Assembly: GCA_964023205.1 (NCBI GenBank)
Contig: OZ026842.1
Coordinates: 38,455,501 to 38,519,500 of the forward strand
Reading direction: 5' to 3'
Length of the DNA stretch: 64,000 nucleotides
Source: Lutraria lutraria
Lineage: Eukaryota > Mollusca > Bivalvia > Venerida > Mactridae
The translations under genes were made by a program, and so were the position numbers. Within the stretch, counting starts at the first letter, position 1, and every line of letters starts with the position of its first letter. The notes under the pieces were generated by a model. That model worked only from the letters and a program-made list of their open reading frames with translations. It was not told the origin of the DNA and did no database searches. Positions 48,349 to 60,995 of the stretch are shown piece by piece.

Positions 48349-48615
48349 TGTTATTGTTGTTGCTGTTCTCGTCATCGAATTTGCCTTTCTTGTTTTTGTC
48401 GGTATTGTTTTGATGATGTGTTTTTTAGAAATTTGATTTCGGGTTTTGTTGTTTTGATTTTGTGGTTTTGGCATTTATGTTGTTGTTTTTGTTAAGAGGT
48501 TTTGTTGTTCTATCGGTGTTATTGAGTTCGTGTCTGTGTTGTTGTTTGGTTTGCTTGTGGTGCTTTGGTGGTTGTAAATGTTTGGTGGTGTTATTTTGGT
48601 GGTGGTGATGTGAAA
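48349..48615 (+). repeat. 270-bp G/T-rich low-complexity tract
   Basis: The plus strand is nearly devoid of C and poor in A, with many GTTGTT and GGTGGT words. It produces a minus-strand open frame rich in Asn, Lys, Thr and Gln (48,425-48,766) that I regard as non-genic. Confidence 0.75.
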
Positions 48616-48619
48616 AATG

Positions 48620-50300
48620 TGAAAAAAATGTGATTATATATGTACCCACCTTGTTTGTTTCTGCAAGGAAAATGATCAAATACGTTATAGAATATGGAAT
48701 GTCATCATGGAGCGTTTTGGTCAGCAAACTTGCAATGCATTCACTGACATGACACCATGTCCACAATGTGAATTTCTGTTGAGTTGTGCGAATTTGCTTA
48801 CTGAGGACAAGCAGTTTACCTACTTTGACCTATCGTTATACATGTGTAAATTATCTAATTAATTTAGATTAACATGTTTCTTTTGTTGTTAAAGTCGCCT
48901 AAACAATTTCTTAAATGTTAAAACGCCAATGTAGATCAGCTACATTTTGTTTCACTGTTTAGGCATTCTGCAGTATTGGAAATTGTAACTTATTCTATTA
49001 CCTAGGTAACGGCTTATTCACATTAATCGCCAGTGAAAAAAGTCTCATCTCAATGACAAGAGCTAAGTCTTTCAGCTATATAGATATAAAATATGATAAA
49101 TGCTCGAACATTGAATTATGTCAATTCATCCTGCTTATACTGTGATGCGAATACGCATTGATCGTGCTCTATTATATTATAGTATATTAACGATCATATG
49201 TACATTGTACCATGTATTATAGTGTATGCTCTCCGTGTTTGGAGGAAATAAAGATATATAAGGATATTTTATTGTCTGTTAGATATATGCTATTTCGTAA
49301 GATGTTGATAACAAAGCTTGGAGCAATGTTCAATTGCGCAATATTGCAATCAAAATTTCTTGTTTCTTGTGTGCATTATTTCGACTAGACATAGTGTGTC
49401 ACGTGTGTGTTCAAAACCATGACCTCTACCAACACCATGTGAATATATATTCAATATATTAGACCAAATAGACTTCTGAATGAAACAGTTTTCACCAGGA
49501 TTTCAGTATTAAAAACTGCTAGTAGGTAAAATGATGTCTTTATACCCAAGGTTGTTTAAAGGATCATATAAATTTGATTACCTGATGTAAATTCCGATTA
49601 AACCTTGAATTACTGTATTACAATAATAAAGTGATTTTGGCGATACATGTCATACATAATCCATTGGATTCAATGTAAGCAGTACGCTGATATGCTTGAA
49701 CGGATACCAAATAAATTTAGCTGGGGCAGGTAATGGTTTTTGCTAACTACACAACAGTTCAGTTTTCCTTTAGAGCCAAGCAATTGTTAAACTAGTTCCC
49801 ATTCCATGTTGCAGTGTAAGTCTATGTAAGTTCAGTACTTTGATTAAAAGGGGCTATAATTGACTCACATCCACCCCATTGTGACAGAATGTCTAAACTG
49901 TCACTACCCAATCTGATTTTGATTCTTTCAGGCCTTAAACAACCTCAATAATATCATACGATTTATCAAATCGATCGATGTTTTCATCCGGTTAAATAGT
50001 TCATAACCTAACAACTTTGTTTACACATTTGGTAAGTGCACCAGACAGGTGTGACGTATAAACAAACTTCGGTGAAGTGTCAACTTGTATTTGAACACGG
50101 ACAGTTCCAGACATTAATTTGAAGTAGGCCTATGTAAAGTAGGTGATTAGTCTGACGCCAATGACCAGTGTAAGTAATTGTTCGCTCGTAAAACCCTGCA
50201 AGTCTGACCGTATTGTAATCAATTAATAGGCCAGACAATTTATTGGTGGGGACTATCCTCGATATACAACTCATACGAAATTACTTCTATCTTTTCATTA
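48620..50300. other. no exon found upstream of transporter exon a
   Basis: I looked on the minus strand for the expected upstream exon ending before YTEMRFG and found no convincing candidate. No other gene or repeat family seen. Confidence 0.45.
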
Positions 50301-50304
50301 TTTT

Positions 50305-50598
50305 TTATACATTTTATCTGTTGTTTAACGGCCCATTCGACAGCTATGGTCATTTCAGGGCCGCCCCAGAGAGAGGGGAGATACGATACTGGAGAATCAG
50401 GCATTTGTATCCCTAGTTTTGCTTCGAATAGTTTTCCTGGTTTTTTATCTTGCCCCTTTTCATGTGATTTTCTAGACCTAGTACTTGACTTAGTAGTTGG
50501 GATTGGGACACTGGAAGGCGTCCCTGAGAAATCCGGAAGGCAGTGCCAAGATTCGAACCAAAACCTATCGTCCATTTGTCATCGGTCATCCCCCATCA
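50305..50598 (-). repeat. SINE, family B, copy 5' of the transporter exons
   Basis: Same minus-oriented family: TGTTGTTTAACGGCCCATTC, TTTCAGGGCCGCCCCAGAGA, TTAGTAGTTGGGATTGGGAC, and a degraded head (CCAAGATTCGAACCAAAACC). Lacks the middle 'CATGGCCC' section of copy 3. Confidence 0.75.
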
Positions 50599-50599
50599 T

Positions 50600-51830
50600 T
50601 CTGTTATAAATATTGTGAAACTTTCCCTGTGGTCTATTCTGTATCTACTCATAATAAAAATAATACTAATCGTTTAAGGCGGTGTTTACTTCTGCTTGTT
50701 TGCGCAAAACTTATCAAAGGACACGTCAGTAAAACCCTTACACTAATATTCACTGAATCAGACACTTCATGTCATGTAGGAAATCAACAAAATGTTGTTG
50801 TTTTTTCTCAACAAATTCAAACCTGAGCCAATTCACAGTCAACACTTTCGGATCATCAGTACGTTATATTCGAAATGTAAATAGACTCAGACATTATATG
50901 AATCATAATATGCATGACGTAACTAATGTTGTAATATTTCTGAAGTAAATGTGTCTTTTTCTAACGTTTGATTAAATTATGTGAAACACTATAAAACGGG
51001 AGTGCTTGTTTTAATTGGGGATTCGAATGCATGGATTGTGCGGCAAAACATAACTGAACACCATATGGTAATTATTGGATTATAACACGATAAACATAGT
51101 GGGAGCTGACGATATTGTGGTTAATCAAAAATAAGTAAACCATATTTGTTTGCGTAAAATTGGAAGTCACAGTTTGCCATTATTTGTATTGATGTCCCAT
51201 CAATGAGAAAGGCTTCCCGGATTTATTTGATTTGCAAAGTTACCGTTCCCGCTTCGCTCCCAAATGACTGTTAATTCGTTCATATTAATGTTACCCCCCC
51301 CCCCCCAGTTAATCACATTTGCTCGTCTGAATTGGGGATTTTATTTTATTTTTTATCTTGGCATTTATTATATACCGCTGTCGCCGGTGTGTTGATTGAG
51401 TGATGGACTTGCACACTAATGCCATGAACTTTCTCACAAATGATTTGAACTTTCCCACTAATAATATAGATTCGCACACTTACGAGGTATTACGCTCGTG
51501 TTAGTTAAAGTTGCTCGTGAGTTGGTATAGTTCGGACATCGCAAAAGACTTTATTGACCTTATATGGTGTGCATTAATTATCAACGGATGAACGTTGATT
51601 AAATAGTCTAATTAATGAGTTGATAAAATATGCATGAATTATAAACATTTCTTAAAGGAACTTGTTACTGTAATATTTATTTACATACTGCCACAGTTAA
51701 ACAGAGCTGAAGACCTTGCTTTGTTTGTATTGAGAGCTGATTTAAATGACTGCAGTGTGAGTGCATTTTGTATAGATGTTGGTAACTGATTCCATTGGCG
51801 TAAGGTGTTTGGAAGAAACGAGGAGCTGTA
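50600..51830. other. no gene seen
   Basis: Contains a 13-base C run at about 51,294-51,306. No coding frame with recognisable content. Confidence 0.45.
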
Positions 51831-51833
51831 CGA

Positions 51834-52745
51834 TTATGTATTTAATTTAACTGGTCTTTGGTGTCTTAGGGTGTATGTGTTTTGTTGGTTTTGATTTGTA
51901 TTAGGAATCAGATTTGACAAATAGGAAGGAGTGAGACGATGAATCATTTTATAGAAAAGAACAAGACGGTGATGTTTTCTTCTCTCTTTAAGGGTTTCCC
52001 ATCTTAGATCATTTAGTAGTTTCTCTATGTTGCAATATTTTGTAGCGCCTGTACAAATCCGCGCAGCTTCGACCTGGACAAATTCTATTTCATGTATTAA
52101 GAAGTCACTGCAGTTGTCCCACACAACGTCTGAATATTCTAACATAGGCCGAATGAAAGAGATATACATCCTTTCAAGACACGATCGGTTTATAAGAAAT
52201 TTGAGGGACCTCATTATGCCGATGCGTTGCCAAGCTTTCTTCAGATTTGAAGAAAAGGTAAATCCTAAGTGTTTGTGGCAGTTCACCTCTGCAATATTTA
52301 CATGATTCATAGACAATGGAGGATGTATGGGCTTGTTTCTCTTCCTACTGAATATTATAGATTCTGTCTTCGAAGGGTTCAATGAGACAAGCCAGGCCTG
52401 GGACCATGCATGAATGGTTGCTAAGTAAGAATTTAACGTGATTTATGATACAGCTGGATATAAAGACTAGTGTCATCTGCAAAGAGTCGTATGTTGGATT
52501 TGATTGAAGAAACGATGTCATTAATGTAGGTAATAAAGTATAGAGGACCTAAGATATAGAACCTTGAGGGACACCCGCATTGATGGATAACTGGATAACC
52601 AAAAAGAAGTAGCATTTGCATAGACAACACGTTGCTTGCGATTGGACAAATAAGAAGAACCCCATGACAGGATAGAGTCACATATACCAAGAGAAGAGAG
52701 TTTTAAAAGAAGACCACGATGCCAGACTCTGTCGAATGCCTTCTA
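51834..52745 (-). pseudogene. non-LTR retrotransposon 3' half (CR1/jockey-like)
   Basis: Minus strand. It starts inside RT motif A (KAFDRVW, reverse complement near 52,725-52,745), then ILGPLYFITYINDIVSSIKS, NIRLFADDTSLYIQL, MNPSKTESIIFSRKRNKPIH, NCHKHLGFTFSSN, ISFIRPMLEYSDVVWDNCSD, and ends TLRHQRPVKLNT and stop at 51,834. Motif order and the 'FIRP.LEY.D.VWDNC' tail are typical of CR1/jockey-related LINEs. 5'-truncated exactly where the next inverted-repeat element begins. Frameshift near 52,400-52,560. Confidence 0.88.
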
Positions 52746-53432
52746 TATATCACAGAAGATAGGCCAAGGGCCCATAATCGAAACCCTCCCCCCCTAGCGG
52801 GATGTTTGTACACCTATATAATTTTTAAGCTTAGGGTATATGTTAACAAATTCCGGTTGTTGGAAGATTAAGGGATGCTGGATAAGCAAATGGCCGGGTT
52901 GTTTCCATGGCAACCAGCAATATTTCTAAGATTTAGCTTTGTCGTAATAAATACGCAAAAATGTCGTTTATTTCAGTCATAAAACATACAAAATAGCTTT
53001 AAAATATGATCAATATAATTATTATATGCCAGGCATATTTTGTTATTGATTTGCTCATTTGCATATTCATGAATATTAATGAGAATCAAAAAATGGGCTT
53101 AAATTGTTAAAATATGACCTTATATGGCAAATGAGTATCATTAATTTTGTTTTTTCATTTTTATTTGAAAAGGGTTTAAATGACTAATAAATATTCGGAG
53201 ATTGTTTATCTATTCATTTGCTATTCAATACACTCATGGTATTACTTTAGTATAGCTAGAAAGTGGGTGGGGTAAATTGACCCCAAAATATAAAAACATC
53301 ATTGTTTGATAAATAAATGTTTTTTTGACAAATGACAAAGTAAATTCGCATATACTTATTACAACAACATACTCTATGTACAAAATTGTTTGTTTGAAAG
53401 CAAAATACCATTGTGCCTGTGTCTGCTTTATA

Positions 53433-53445
53433 TCCCCCCCCCCCC
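53433..53445 (+). repeat. poly-C run
   Basis: About 13 C between TATAT and TGAAAATGCG. Confidence 0.8.
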
Positions 53446-53939
53446 TGAAAATGCGATATTATATATATCATCAAGACACAGCGGAAATATCGAAGGGATC
53501 ATGATAAACTGAACAGTTACTACATTTGTCACAATGTTATAAGTTCTTTATGAATAGTCTTATATTACATTTCTTTGTAATTAAGACATATAGTCAACGA
53601 CATAAATGTGCACAGAAGCAAACAATCGCACTTTTATGTCTCATTCTGAATAACACTGTCATATACTCTCGTGGAATCACAATCAGGTTTTAGGGTCCGG
53701 GTCGGAATGGCTACGATTGGCCACATATTTGTACTGCATAGATTAATTAGATTAATTTAAATCATGTAATTATTAATAATGCACTTTTTGCGATTGTTCT
53801 AAAGCTTTCGATTATTTGGTTTGCCGAAATATATGGTATACACTTTATAATTCAGGGCAAGGATTAGGGGAGTTATATAAGGTCATTAAGTCCATGGATG
53901 TATTATCAAATTACAACCACAGTAAAATTTAATTATGAG

Positions 53940-54955
53940 ATCGGCGAAATATTCGAATGTCATCTTGGAGTAAGACTCGGGGAAAGCTTGTCGCCTTTTC
54001 TATTTTCCATGTACCTTATGGCTCTGGATGACCAACTTTTAAACTGAGCAAAAGGCATTGATTTAGGTTTTATAAAAATGTTTTTATTGATGTATGCCGA
54101 TGACTTCATGATATTTGCTAACTCATCAGAAGAACTACAAAGTAATCTTAACATATTGGATGTAAACTGTGATCGTTGGAAACTTACTGTTAACAAAGAT
54201 AATTAATATATCCAGAAAAGGAGGGCGTTTTGCCAACAGTTATCAAAGTTGTGAATAGGAAATCGTTAACAAATTTACGTATCTTGGAATAGTGTTTTCA
54301 TCTGGAGGGTCCTTTGTAGAAACACATAAAACTTTAGCTGACCAAGCTCAAAAATCTATCTTTACATTAAGAAAATGTCTATAAATTTCATAACATAACA
54401 ATAAGGCACTCATTGTTCGGTTTCACACTTCGTATTGTAAATCTTTATTATGAGTAAAAAGTAGCACACAGAAATGTGTGTATTTTATACACGGAGAATT
54501 AGGTCGACTAGATTTTTCTCACTAAGAATAATGCAAGATATAAAATTTTGGTTGAAAGTTACCAATAAAAGCGAAAGGAAGCAGATAAACATAATACATG
54601 TATACCAAATCATGTTGAAAGATATTGAAAAGAAACCGTACATCACTAATTGGGCATATAATGTTAAAGATACATTAAATAAATTAGTATTCTCTGAAGC
54701 GTTGTACTCACAGGGTGTAGGTAATACTAAACTATTTCTATTATTGTTAAAACAAAAAGTTGAAGACATCGTCATGCAAGAATGGAATAATCGAGTACAA
54801 ACGTCATCTTATTCCAGGGTTTTTAGGGTTTCTGCAAATTTTGACAACAGCATGTATCTAGTTAATGTAAATGTTAAAAAATAGCTCATAGCCATGACAA
54901 GATTTCGGCTTTCTTCTCATCGTTTAAGAATTGAAACAGGTCATGGTTTATTTAT
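53940..54955 (+). pseudogene. LINE reverse transcriptase and C-terminal fragment
   Basis: Plus strand. HLGVRLGESLSPFLFSMYLM (RT motif B, normally 'GV.QG..LSP.LF'), FLLMYADDFMIFANSSEEL (catalytic YADD), CDRWKLTVNKDN, then in another frame NKFTYLGIVFSSGGSF, then the 54,474-54,884 frame (with TNWAYNVKDTLNKLVF and QEWNNRVQTSSYSRVF), then MTRFRLSSHRLRIETG. This is one LINE tail broken by several stops, nested in the 52.8-57.2 kb element. Confidence 0.85.
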
Positions 54956-55594
54956 CAAGGTTCAGGACATTTTTTCATGATTTTTGCCATTGTCTTTTGA
55001 AAAATACGTACATTGTACATGCAATATGTATCCACTTCCTTGCTTATAAACAACAACTTTTACTTTGAGCAGCTGAAAATACTTTTTATAACTCCAAAAT
55101 CCAATTCAGTTTAAGGGCTTCCACAATGAGACATAACGGGCAAAATGTTAGCTGGGACCATTATACACACGTGAATAATTGTCCCAGATATCAGGGAGAC
55201 TATCTCACCCTAGTCTCCCTCTATGCCAATCCCTGCATAACCATCAGGTAGACTACAAGTTTCCTTGCTGTCTGTCAATCTCTGCTTTTAAATCATGCAG
55301 TTCTCATTTTCGTGTTTAGTATTAATACATGTTGACATTTTGTGATTTTTATAAAATGATCACTCAGAGATATTGGTTTAAATCTAATTACATGTAATTG
55401 TGTTGTATTTCACTGAAACTGAAACAATGTTGAAAATTGACAGAACTGAAAGAAAACAAAATTAATGATATTTGTAACTGGCCATTGTGACGTTTGAAAA
55501 ATCGTTGCCTATCGCTTGACCGTCAATGACACACTGATAAATGGCTTCATGATCACCAGTATCATTAAGCGAATATTGCCTTAGTATATTTATT

Positions 55595-55803
55595 ATGAAT
55601 ATTGTCATGATGGTCATTTATTATCCTGCATCAACTATTACAGTGAATATTGTCATGATGGTCTTTTATTATCCTGCATCAACTATTACAGTGAATATTG
55701 TCATGATGGTCATTTATTATCCTGCATCAACTATTACAGTGAATATTGTCATGATGGTCATTTATTATCCTGCATCAACTAGAGCAGTGAATATTGTCAT
55801 GAT
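55595..55803 (+). repeat. 48-bp minisatellite, 4.4 units
   Basis: GTGAATATTGTCATGATGGT then CATTTATTATCCTGCATCAA, CTATTACA, repeated with few changes. Because 48 is divisible by three, one frame stays open for 71 codons; this is not a gene. Confidence 0.93.
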
Positions 55804-56477
55804 ATTTTGAAATTTTCTAACTTCCTGAACTACTGATTATTTCAACGAAAATCACGTCAAATGTGAGGTATGGAGGTCCGTTGTTGACCCTACTTTTGTT
55901 AATATTTTGCAATACATTCATCTTTAATCAGGTTCAAGTCTATATACGTGACAGCAATAGATTCACATGAAAAGTACTATGCATAATGCTTGAGAAGCCT
56001 CCTTCTTCATTTCTACACATGTCCTTCTCTCTCTTAATTTATACAGTAATATTCTTTTCCCATTGTGTTACTATCTAAGTTTTTTCATTTTGTTTTCTAA
56101 TTTATTTTTACTTTTTTATCACAAGACCCATATCCCTATCTCTGTATGATTTAATCTTTAATCTATTTTACACATACCAATAGTTAAATTGTTCTTGATA
56201 TTTAACTGGAAGTCTATCCAAGGAGAAGAATTTAATTAGAAGTTCTGTCTTTCATTCCAATCCTTTCCAAAATTGATGTAAAATTGTGTATAATTACCTA
56301 TATGTACAATGTATCATAGACAGGAATAAATATGTTTAAACGAATCATAGCCTAGAATCAACCGACAAATAACAAAGCATATGTGCAGTAATTTGAAATA
56401 GTAAATGGATGCATTACATATTACATGTATTTCAAAGTAACCAAAAAACATAAAAATGTTAAGAAATTGTTTTTTGT

Positions 56478-56742
56478 TAGCTCACCTGATTGATCACCTG
56501 ATTGATCAGGTGAGCTTTTAGAGTCAATGAATGTCCGGCGTCTTCACCAATCCTAATAATATTTACAGTGAATGTGTATGACCTAAAGGTCTTTGATGAG
56601 ATTGATTATGGGCGAAATTTAATTGGTACTTGCAGAGTTATGGGCCCTTATATGAGATGAAAACTATATTATCTGGTCATTAATTAAAGTGTCTTTGTTC
56701 TCAGGTGAGTGATCTAGGGCAATCTTGGCCCATTTGTTTCAG
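56478..56742. mobile_element. bivalve-type TTAGCTCACCTGA MITE
   Basis: Left end TTAGCTCACCTGATTGATCA with internal TGATCAGGTGAGCTTTT; right end TCAGGTGAGTGATCTAGGGC, CAATCTTGGCCCATTTGTTT. The paired left-end dyad and the 'CAGGTGAG.GAT..AGG..' right end match a widespread bivalve repeat that I recognise by type. Non-coding. Confidence 0.75.
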
Positions 56743-57159
56743 ATATTATGTAAAGAAGTATATCCAGTGCTTTCTGCAAATTGTTGTCCTATATACATGA
56801 ATAACTGAAAAAATAGTTTTTACTCTTTTTTACAGTTAAAAGGGACATAATTCTTGTTATTTTTAGTTCAGAGTTATCTTTTCCTTTTCAAAAATGTATA
56901 TTAATATAAAATATAATAATCTTAAGCAATGTGGGTTGAGAACTTGGTCATTTTGGACTCCATAATCTCTTGTATACAAAAATAAAAAAAATGAAATTTC
57001 GAAATCAGGGGGAGATAATCAATCGCATACTGTAGGTTTAATCAGCACCTATATTTCGTCCAACAAGTGACATTCGATTGGGGATATATTAAGCTTTACA
57101 ATGATATATGTGTCATAAAATCCCGCTAGGGGGGACCTAGGGTACAGGTAGCCCATACT

Positions 57160-58640
57160 CTAATATCAAAGTGTTACAATTCCAACCTGTGGAATATATT
57201 GTTTTGTGGCTTATCCTCCATTTTGACCGGCACGGTTCACTGTGTCAAAGACAGTGTATGGTCATAATAAAATAAAGCCTCAGTTTTTATCATAATCCTG
57301 CAATAAATGTACGGGAAACTATAAAAAATAAATATAAAACAATAAAATAGCTTCATTTTTTATTGCTGTAACTAAAAATATCCTGACATATTAAGGGTTA
57401 GATTGTTGTAACTCTGAAGAACAATTTGGTTCTTCCATTTTTTCGTAAAAATGTGAATTGTCTGTGAATTATAATATTTTTATTGTTACTTTATTTTAAG
57501 AGTTTCCATAGCAACATCTTCATATTCTATATTGTAAAAATAGAAATCAATCTGTAAAAACAGATATATTTTATTTTAAATTCGGTTGAGTAGGTAAATA
57601 GTTATAGCCGTTCAAACTTTGAACTCGATTGTCTCGAAATGTACAAAATACGACTTACAACATTATGGAATTAGAGCGACGAATTGACGATACGCCAGAT
57701 TTTTGATTGACAGGTCAAATCAACCAATCAGAACGCAGAACTGATAAGCCAAACTGTCGGCCATAATTTTGTCCGTTGAACTTCTCTCGGACCACGGTGA
57801 ATACGCATGATAGGTTTAATAAGTATTATGATTAAACGACCAAAAACGATAAAACAGTGTTGCCATGGAATTTTTAAACCCACATACTTAGGGGTGATAT
57901 TATTAAACTATTGCTTACGCTTTTATCTTTTTCGAAAGTGTGTGAAGTCAGAATAAGTCGATCGTTCATATTTAAACGCCATGACCCATTGTAATTATAA
58001 AATTGCTTACACGAGTATAACTCCCGTATATCTTAGATTTAATGAAAAAAAACACTTTATGAATACATGAGTTATATATCTTATATTATATTTTTTAAAT
58101 ACATGTACATTTATTGTATCATTTCTAATGAAATGTATAAATAGATCATGTCCGTCGTGCGGATACGTAATGATAATACTAGTCTACCGTTCATATGTTA
58201 CCTAAATGATCTGGGTGGATTTCATTTGTACAAGGAACGCGCTCGTATCGACGTGAAATATGTAGCTCGAAATAATGTATTATCTTCTTAAACTACGGAT
58301 GCTCAAATGCCCATTGAAGTCATTATATTTCACAATTCTAGTCGTCTAGAGAGATATACCCGAGGTTTAAGACGGAGATACAAGCGTATGTTATAAGTAA
58401 ATCCTATATCTACATTAAAAGACCAACGGAAGTACATCATAAATACAATATGAGTACAACATGGTCAATTACATGAACAGGGTGTCTAACAATGCTTGTT
58501 ATTCACCAGTTGGAATTGATTCAGATTGCCGCAAGTTCAATGATTAGGAACGGAGTTAGGATACATCACTTTTTGTATTGACAAAACAGCGACGCCTTTC
58601 ATTCCGCGTTTTATAATAGAACCACTAGTTGTATTTATAA
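57160..58640. other. no gene seen
   Basis: AT-rich sequence. Nothing supportable until the 60-bp segment shared with 10,531 at 58,643. Confidence 0.4.
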
Positions 58641-58642
58641 GT

Positions 58643-58703
58643 GTATACATTGCAGACTTTGCAGTTTTGATAAAATGTTGGAGATATATTACAGGATTCT
58701 GTT
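58643..58703. repeat. segment shared with 10,531-10,590
   Basis: GTATACATTGCAGACTTTGC then AGTTTTGATAAAATGTTGGA, GATATATTACAGGATTCTGT: the same 60 bp as in the 8.8-12.5 kb element. Confidence 0.7.
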
Positions 58704-59044
58704 GATTTTGAAAGCACTGAAAATAGTTTGGCAGTCTAATTTATTTATGTACTTCTTTATCATTATTTTATAAGAAACATTTTGTACATAATTCTACAAT
58801 TAAGCATTATTTAACAATCACTTCCATTGTATGGTCACTTCATCATAATGACCGCTAACTTGTGACCTGGATAAAACATTCCCTAGAATATTCATCTTGG
58901 TGATGAGACCACCATTATAATAGTAGGTCCATGAGTAGGTGGCTTTAATATGAAGGTAGCATCTGAGTACGTGCAATGGTAAATAAATACACTGTTCCAA
59001 TCCTTTCTAAGTCTCCATTTTCGTGGATTCTAGCCCCGCTATCG

Positions 59045-59165
59045 ACAATGTCTCTTTATGTGAGAAAGTAGGCATCCGCTTAAGGAGGATGGGGTCTAGC
59101 TAGTACTGGTTCTTCCCAGGAACGATTGTTAGGTGAACTGTCCGCTTCATATGACTCAATGAAAC
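59045..59165 (+). repeat. 'TCTCTTTATGTGAGAA' repeat, copy 2
   Basis: TGTCTCTTTATGTGAGAAAG, GGAGGATGGGGTCTAGCTAG, TACTGGTTCTTCCCAGGAAC, GTGAACTGTCCGCTTCATAT. Matches 43,250-43,410 in the same orientation. Confidence 0.75.
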
Positions 59166-60699
59166 AATGGTTTTCATATTCTGTATGTTCCATCGATTTG
59201 TTATAGTAAGACATTGGCACCTACAGCACTAACGATGTTCATGACCACCTGGTCGATCGATTCACCTACGTTTTCCAGTACGCCCGAAACCCGAAGGTAA
59301 TTGCTTCTGACGTTTTAGCGTCGTTTTGGAGACTTTCCATTAATCTATACGTAGCCCTGACGTCACTACGTTTGTCTAACCTCCATACTTGGATTTGGAT
59401 GATTATACATACGCTAAAATTTAGTATCGCGGAAGGAATAAGCATGTCAAAACAATCTTATTGATTGCATATTATTAATAAAATATGTTATGTAAAATAG
59501 ATACGTTGTATCATTTTCTCCTTGTACTTTTGTCAATATCATTGAGTCTATCGCAGGATAATTCCGCAAGATTTCCGAATGACTACTTGGCTCTGCTTGT
59601 TTATAAGTTCTATCTTCCAAATACCCACAATGCCCCGAGCGACAGAACACATGTTAGAACGTTGCTAAAAGGCTGTACCTAGGTTACACATAGGACGTTC
59701 CATATCATCTCCAAGTATAAAGATCATGTTTCTTGGGATAGTCTCTTCATCATGGAGTCGAGGTATTTTATGTTCAAGTTTGGAAGCTTCTTCCTCTATC
59801 AGTGAGAGGTTACAATGATTTTTGGTCAGCGACCTTAATGACTTGACCACGGAGCCGGGTCATATGGAAACTAAGACCAAAGTCTCAAAGGAAAATCTTC
59901 AAGTTCCAGTCGTCCTCCGAAGATGATAAATAAGTGTGTCACCTAAACATCTCGGCAAAAAGTGTAAATACTAAGAAACAAAACTGAATAATTTGAGATT
60001 TAGCAATGTTTTTTACAAATTAAGAGCGATCAAGCTTATACTAGAATATTTTGAAATCAAATATTTACTGTACTTTTCCAAGCAATTATTATAATGATTT
60101 TCTGACGTAAATCTGATATTGAATCCGTTTGAATAATGTGTAAGCAGATACCCATTTACTAGTTCATTAATGTCGCGTGGTTACGATATACCTTAGTTTA
60201 CTAATGGGTATTTATTTTTAATATAGAACTTTGATTATTGCGTGTATGATATGCAACATTTGTTTAATTGAAATGATCCGAAGAATCAGGAATGCTGTAT
60301 TACATCCCCGGAAGAATTAATGATTTATTTGGCAAATGACTTTCACTTGTTCATAGCTGTGTGAAATATTTCATATTTTTCAATTTACCACAATTAATAT
60401 TTTCCATGCCATTAGCAAGAAGATACTGCTTATCATTTTTATCAGTGAAGAAGGTAATTTTAAGCTTCATAATGTACATCGTAAACTTTCATAATTTTGC
60501 TGCGTAAATTTTTAATCTGAGATTTGGTAATAATTTTTTACATATTTTAGCATGACATATAATATGCCCATAAGGCATGATAAATAAGTGAGTCTGGTTA
60601 CATGTCCATTAAAACACAGGATAGATAGGTAAAACTTGAAGTAAGTGGACGTAGCGTTCCTCAGGTTTAACAAAAAGTCTAATGTTTGTTTGGTTGGTT

Positions 60700-60995
60700 G
60701 ATCTAGTTTTACGCCTCTCTTCCACTCTCAGAGTCATATGAGGCGGACAGTTCATCTAACCATCATTCCTCGGGGGAACAGAACATATTTTTATTAAGTA
60801 ACTTATACATACATGTATCTTGTTACAAACATATGCAAAGATATATTGTATTTTGTCACGTGACAACAAACACACAATCATTAACATATACTCGAACACA
60901 CAATCATAATCTCACTTTCGTAATAAATAAGTATAAACGTGTACAGTGCGCGTACATAGAAGAACCAGTATTAGACTCCCATCCTCCGTAATGTT
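60700..60995 (-). repeat. 'TCTCTTTATGTGAGAA' repeat, copy 3, inverted and split
   Basis: First part TCATATGAGGCGGACAGTTC, ATCTAACCATCATTCCT; the continuation GAACCAGTATTAGACTCCCA, TCCTCCGTAA lies about 180 bp further on (60,962-60,995). The separation suggests an insertion of about 180 bp (60,785-60,960). Confidence 0.65.

Larger units (their letters stand above)
52768..57157. mobile_element. 4.4-kb inverted-repeat element related in its ends to 8,824-12,484
   Basis: Left end: GGGCCCATAATCG, AAACCCTCCCCCCCTAGCGG, GATGTTTGTACACC. Right end (reverse complement): GTATGGGCTACCTGTACCCT, AGGTCCCCCCTAGCGGGAT. The 15-bp core CCCCCCTAGCGGGAT is perfectly inverted at the two ends. The left end also resembles the left end of the 8.8-kb element (CGAAACCCTCCCCCCC, then GG.., TTTGTA.ACACC). 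The inside holds a LINE fragment, a minisatellite and a MITE, and no gene of its own was recognised. Confidence 0.55.

Noticed and set aside
48425..48766. 113-residue minus-strand protein
   Set aside because: Second half is low-complexity (antisense of a G/T tract), first half shows no family similarity.
49571..49640. Possible upstream transporter exon (IQGLIGIYIR before a GTAATC donor)
   Set aside because: Only ten residues resemble the family, a stop lies a short way upstream and no acceptor fits.
55595..55810. 71-residue repeated membrane-like peptide
   Set aside because: Produced by a 48-bp tandem repeat whose length is divisible by three.
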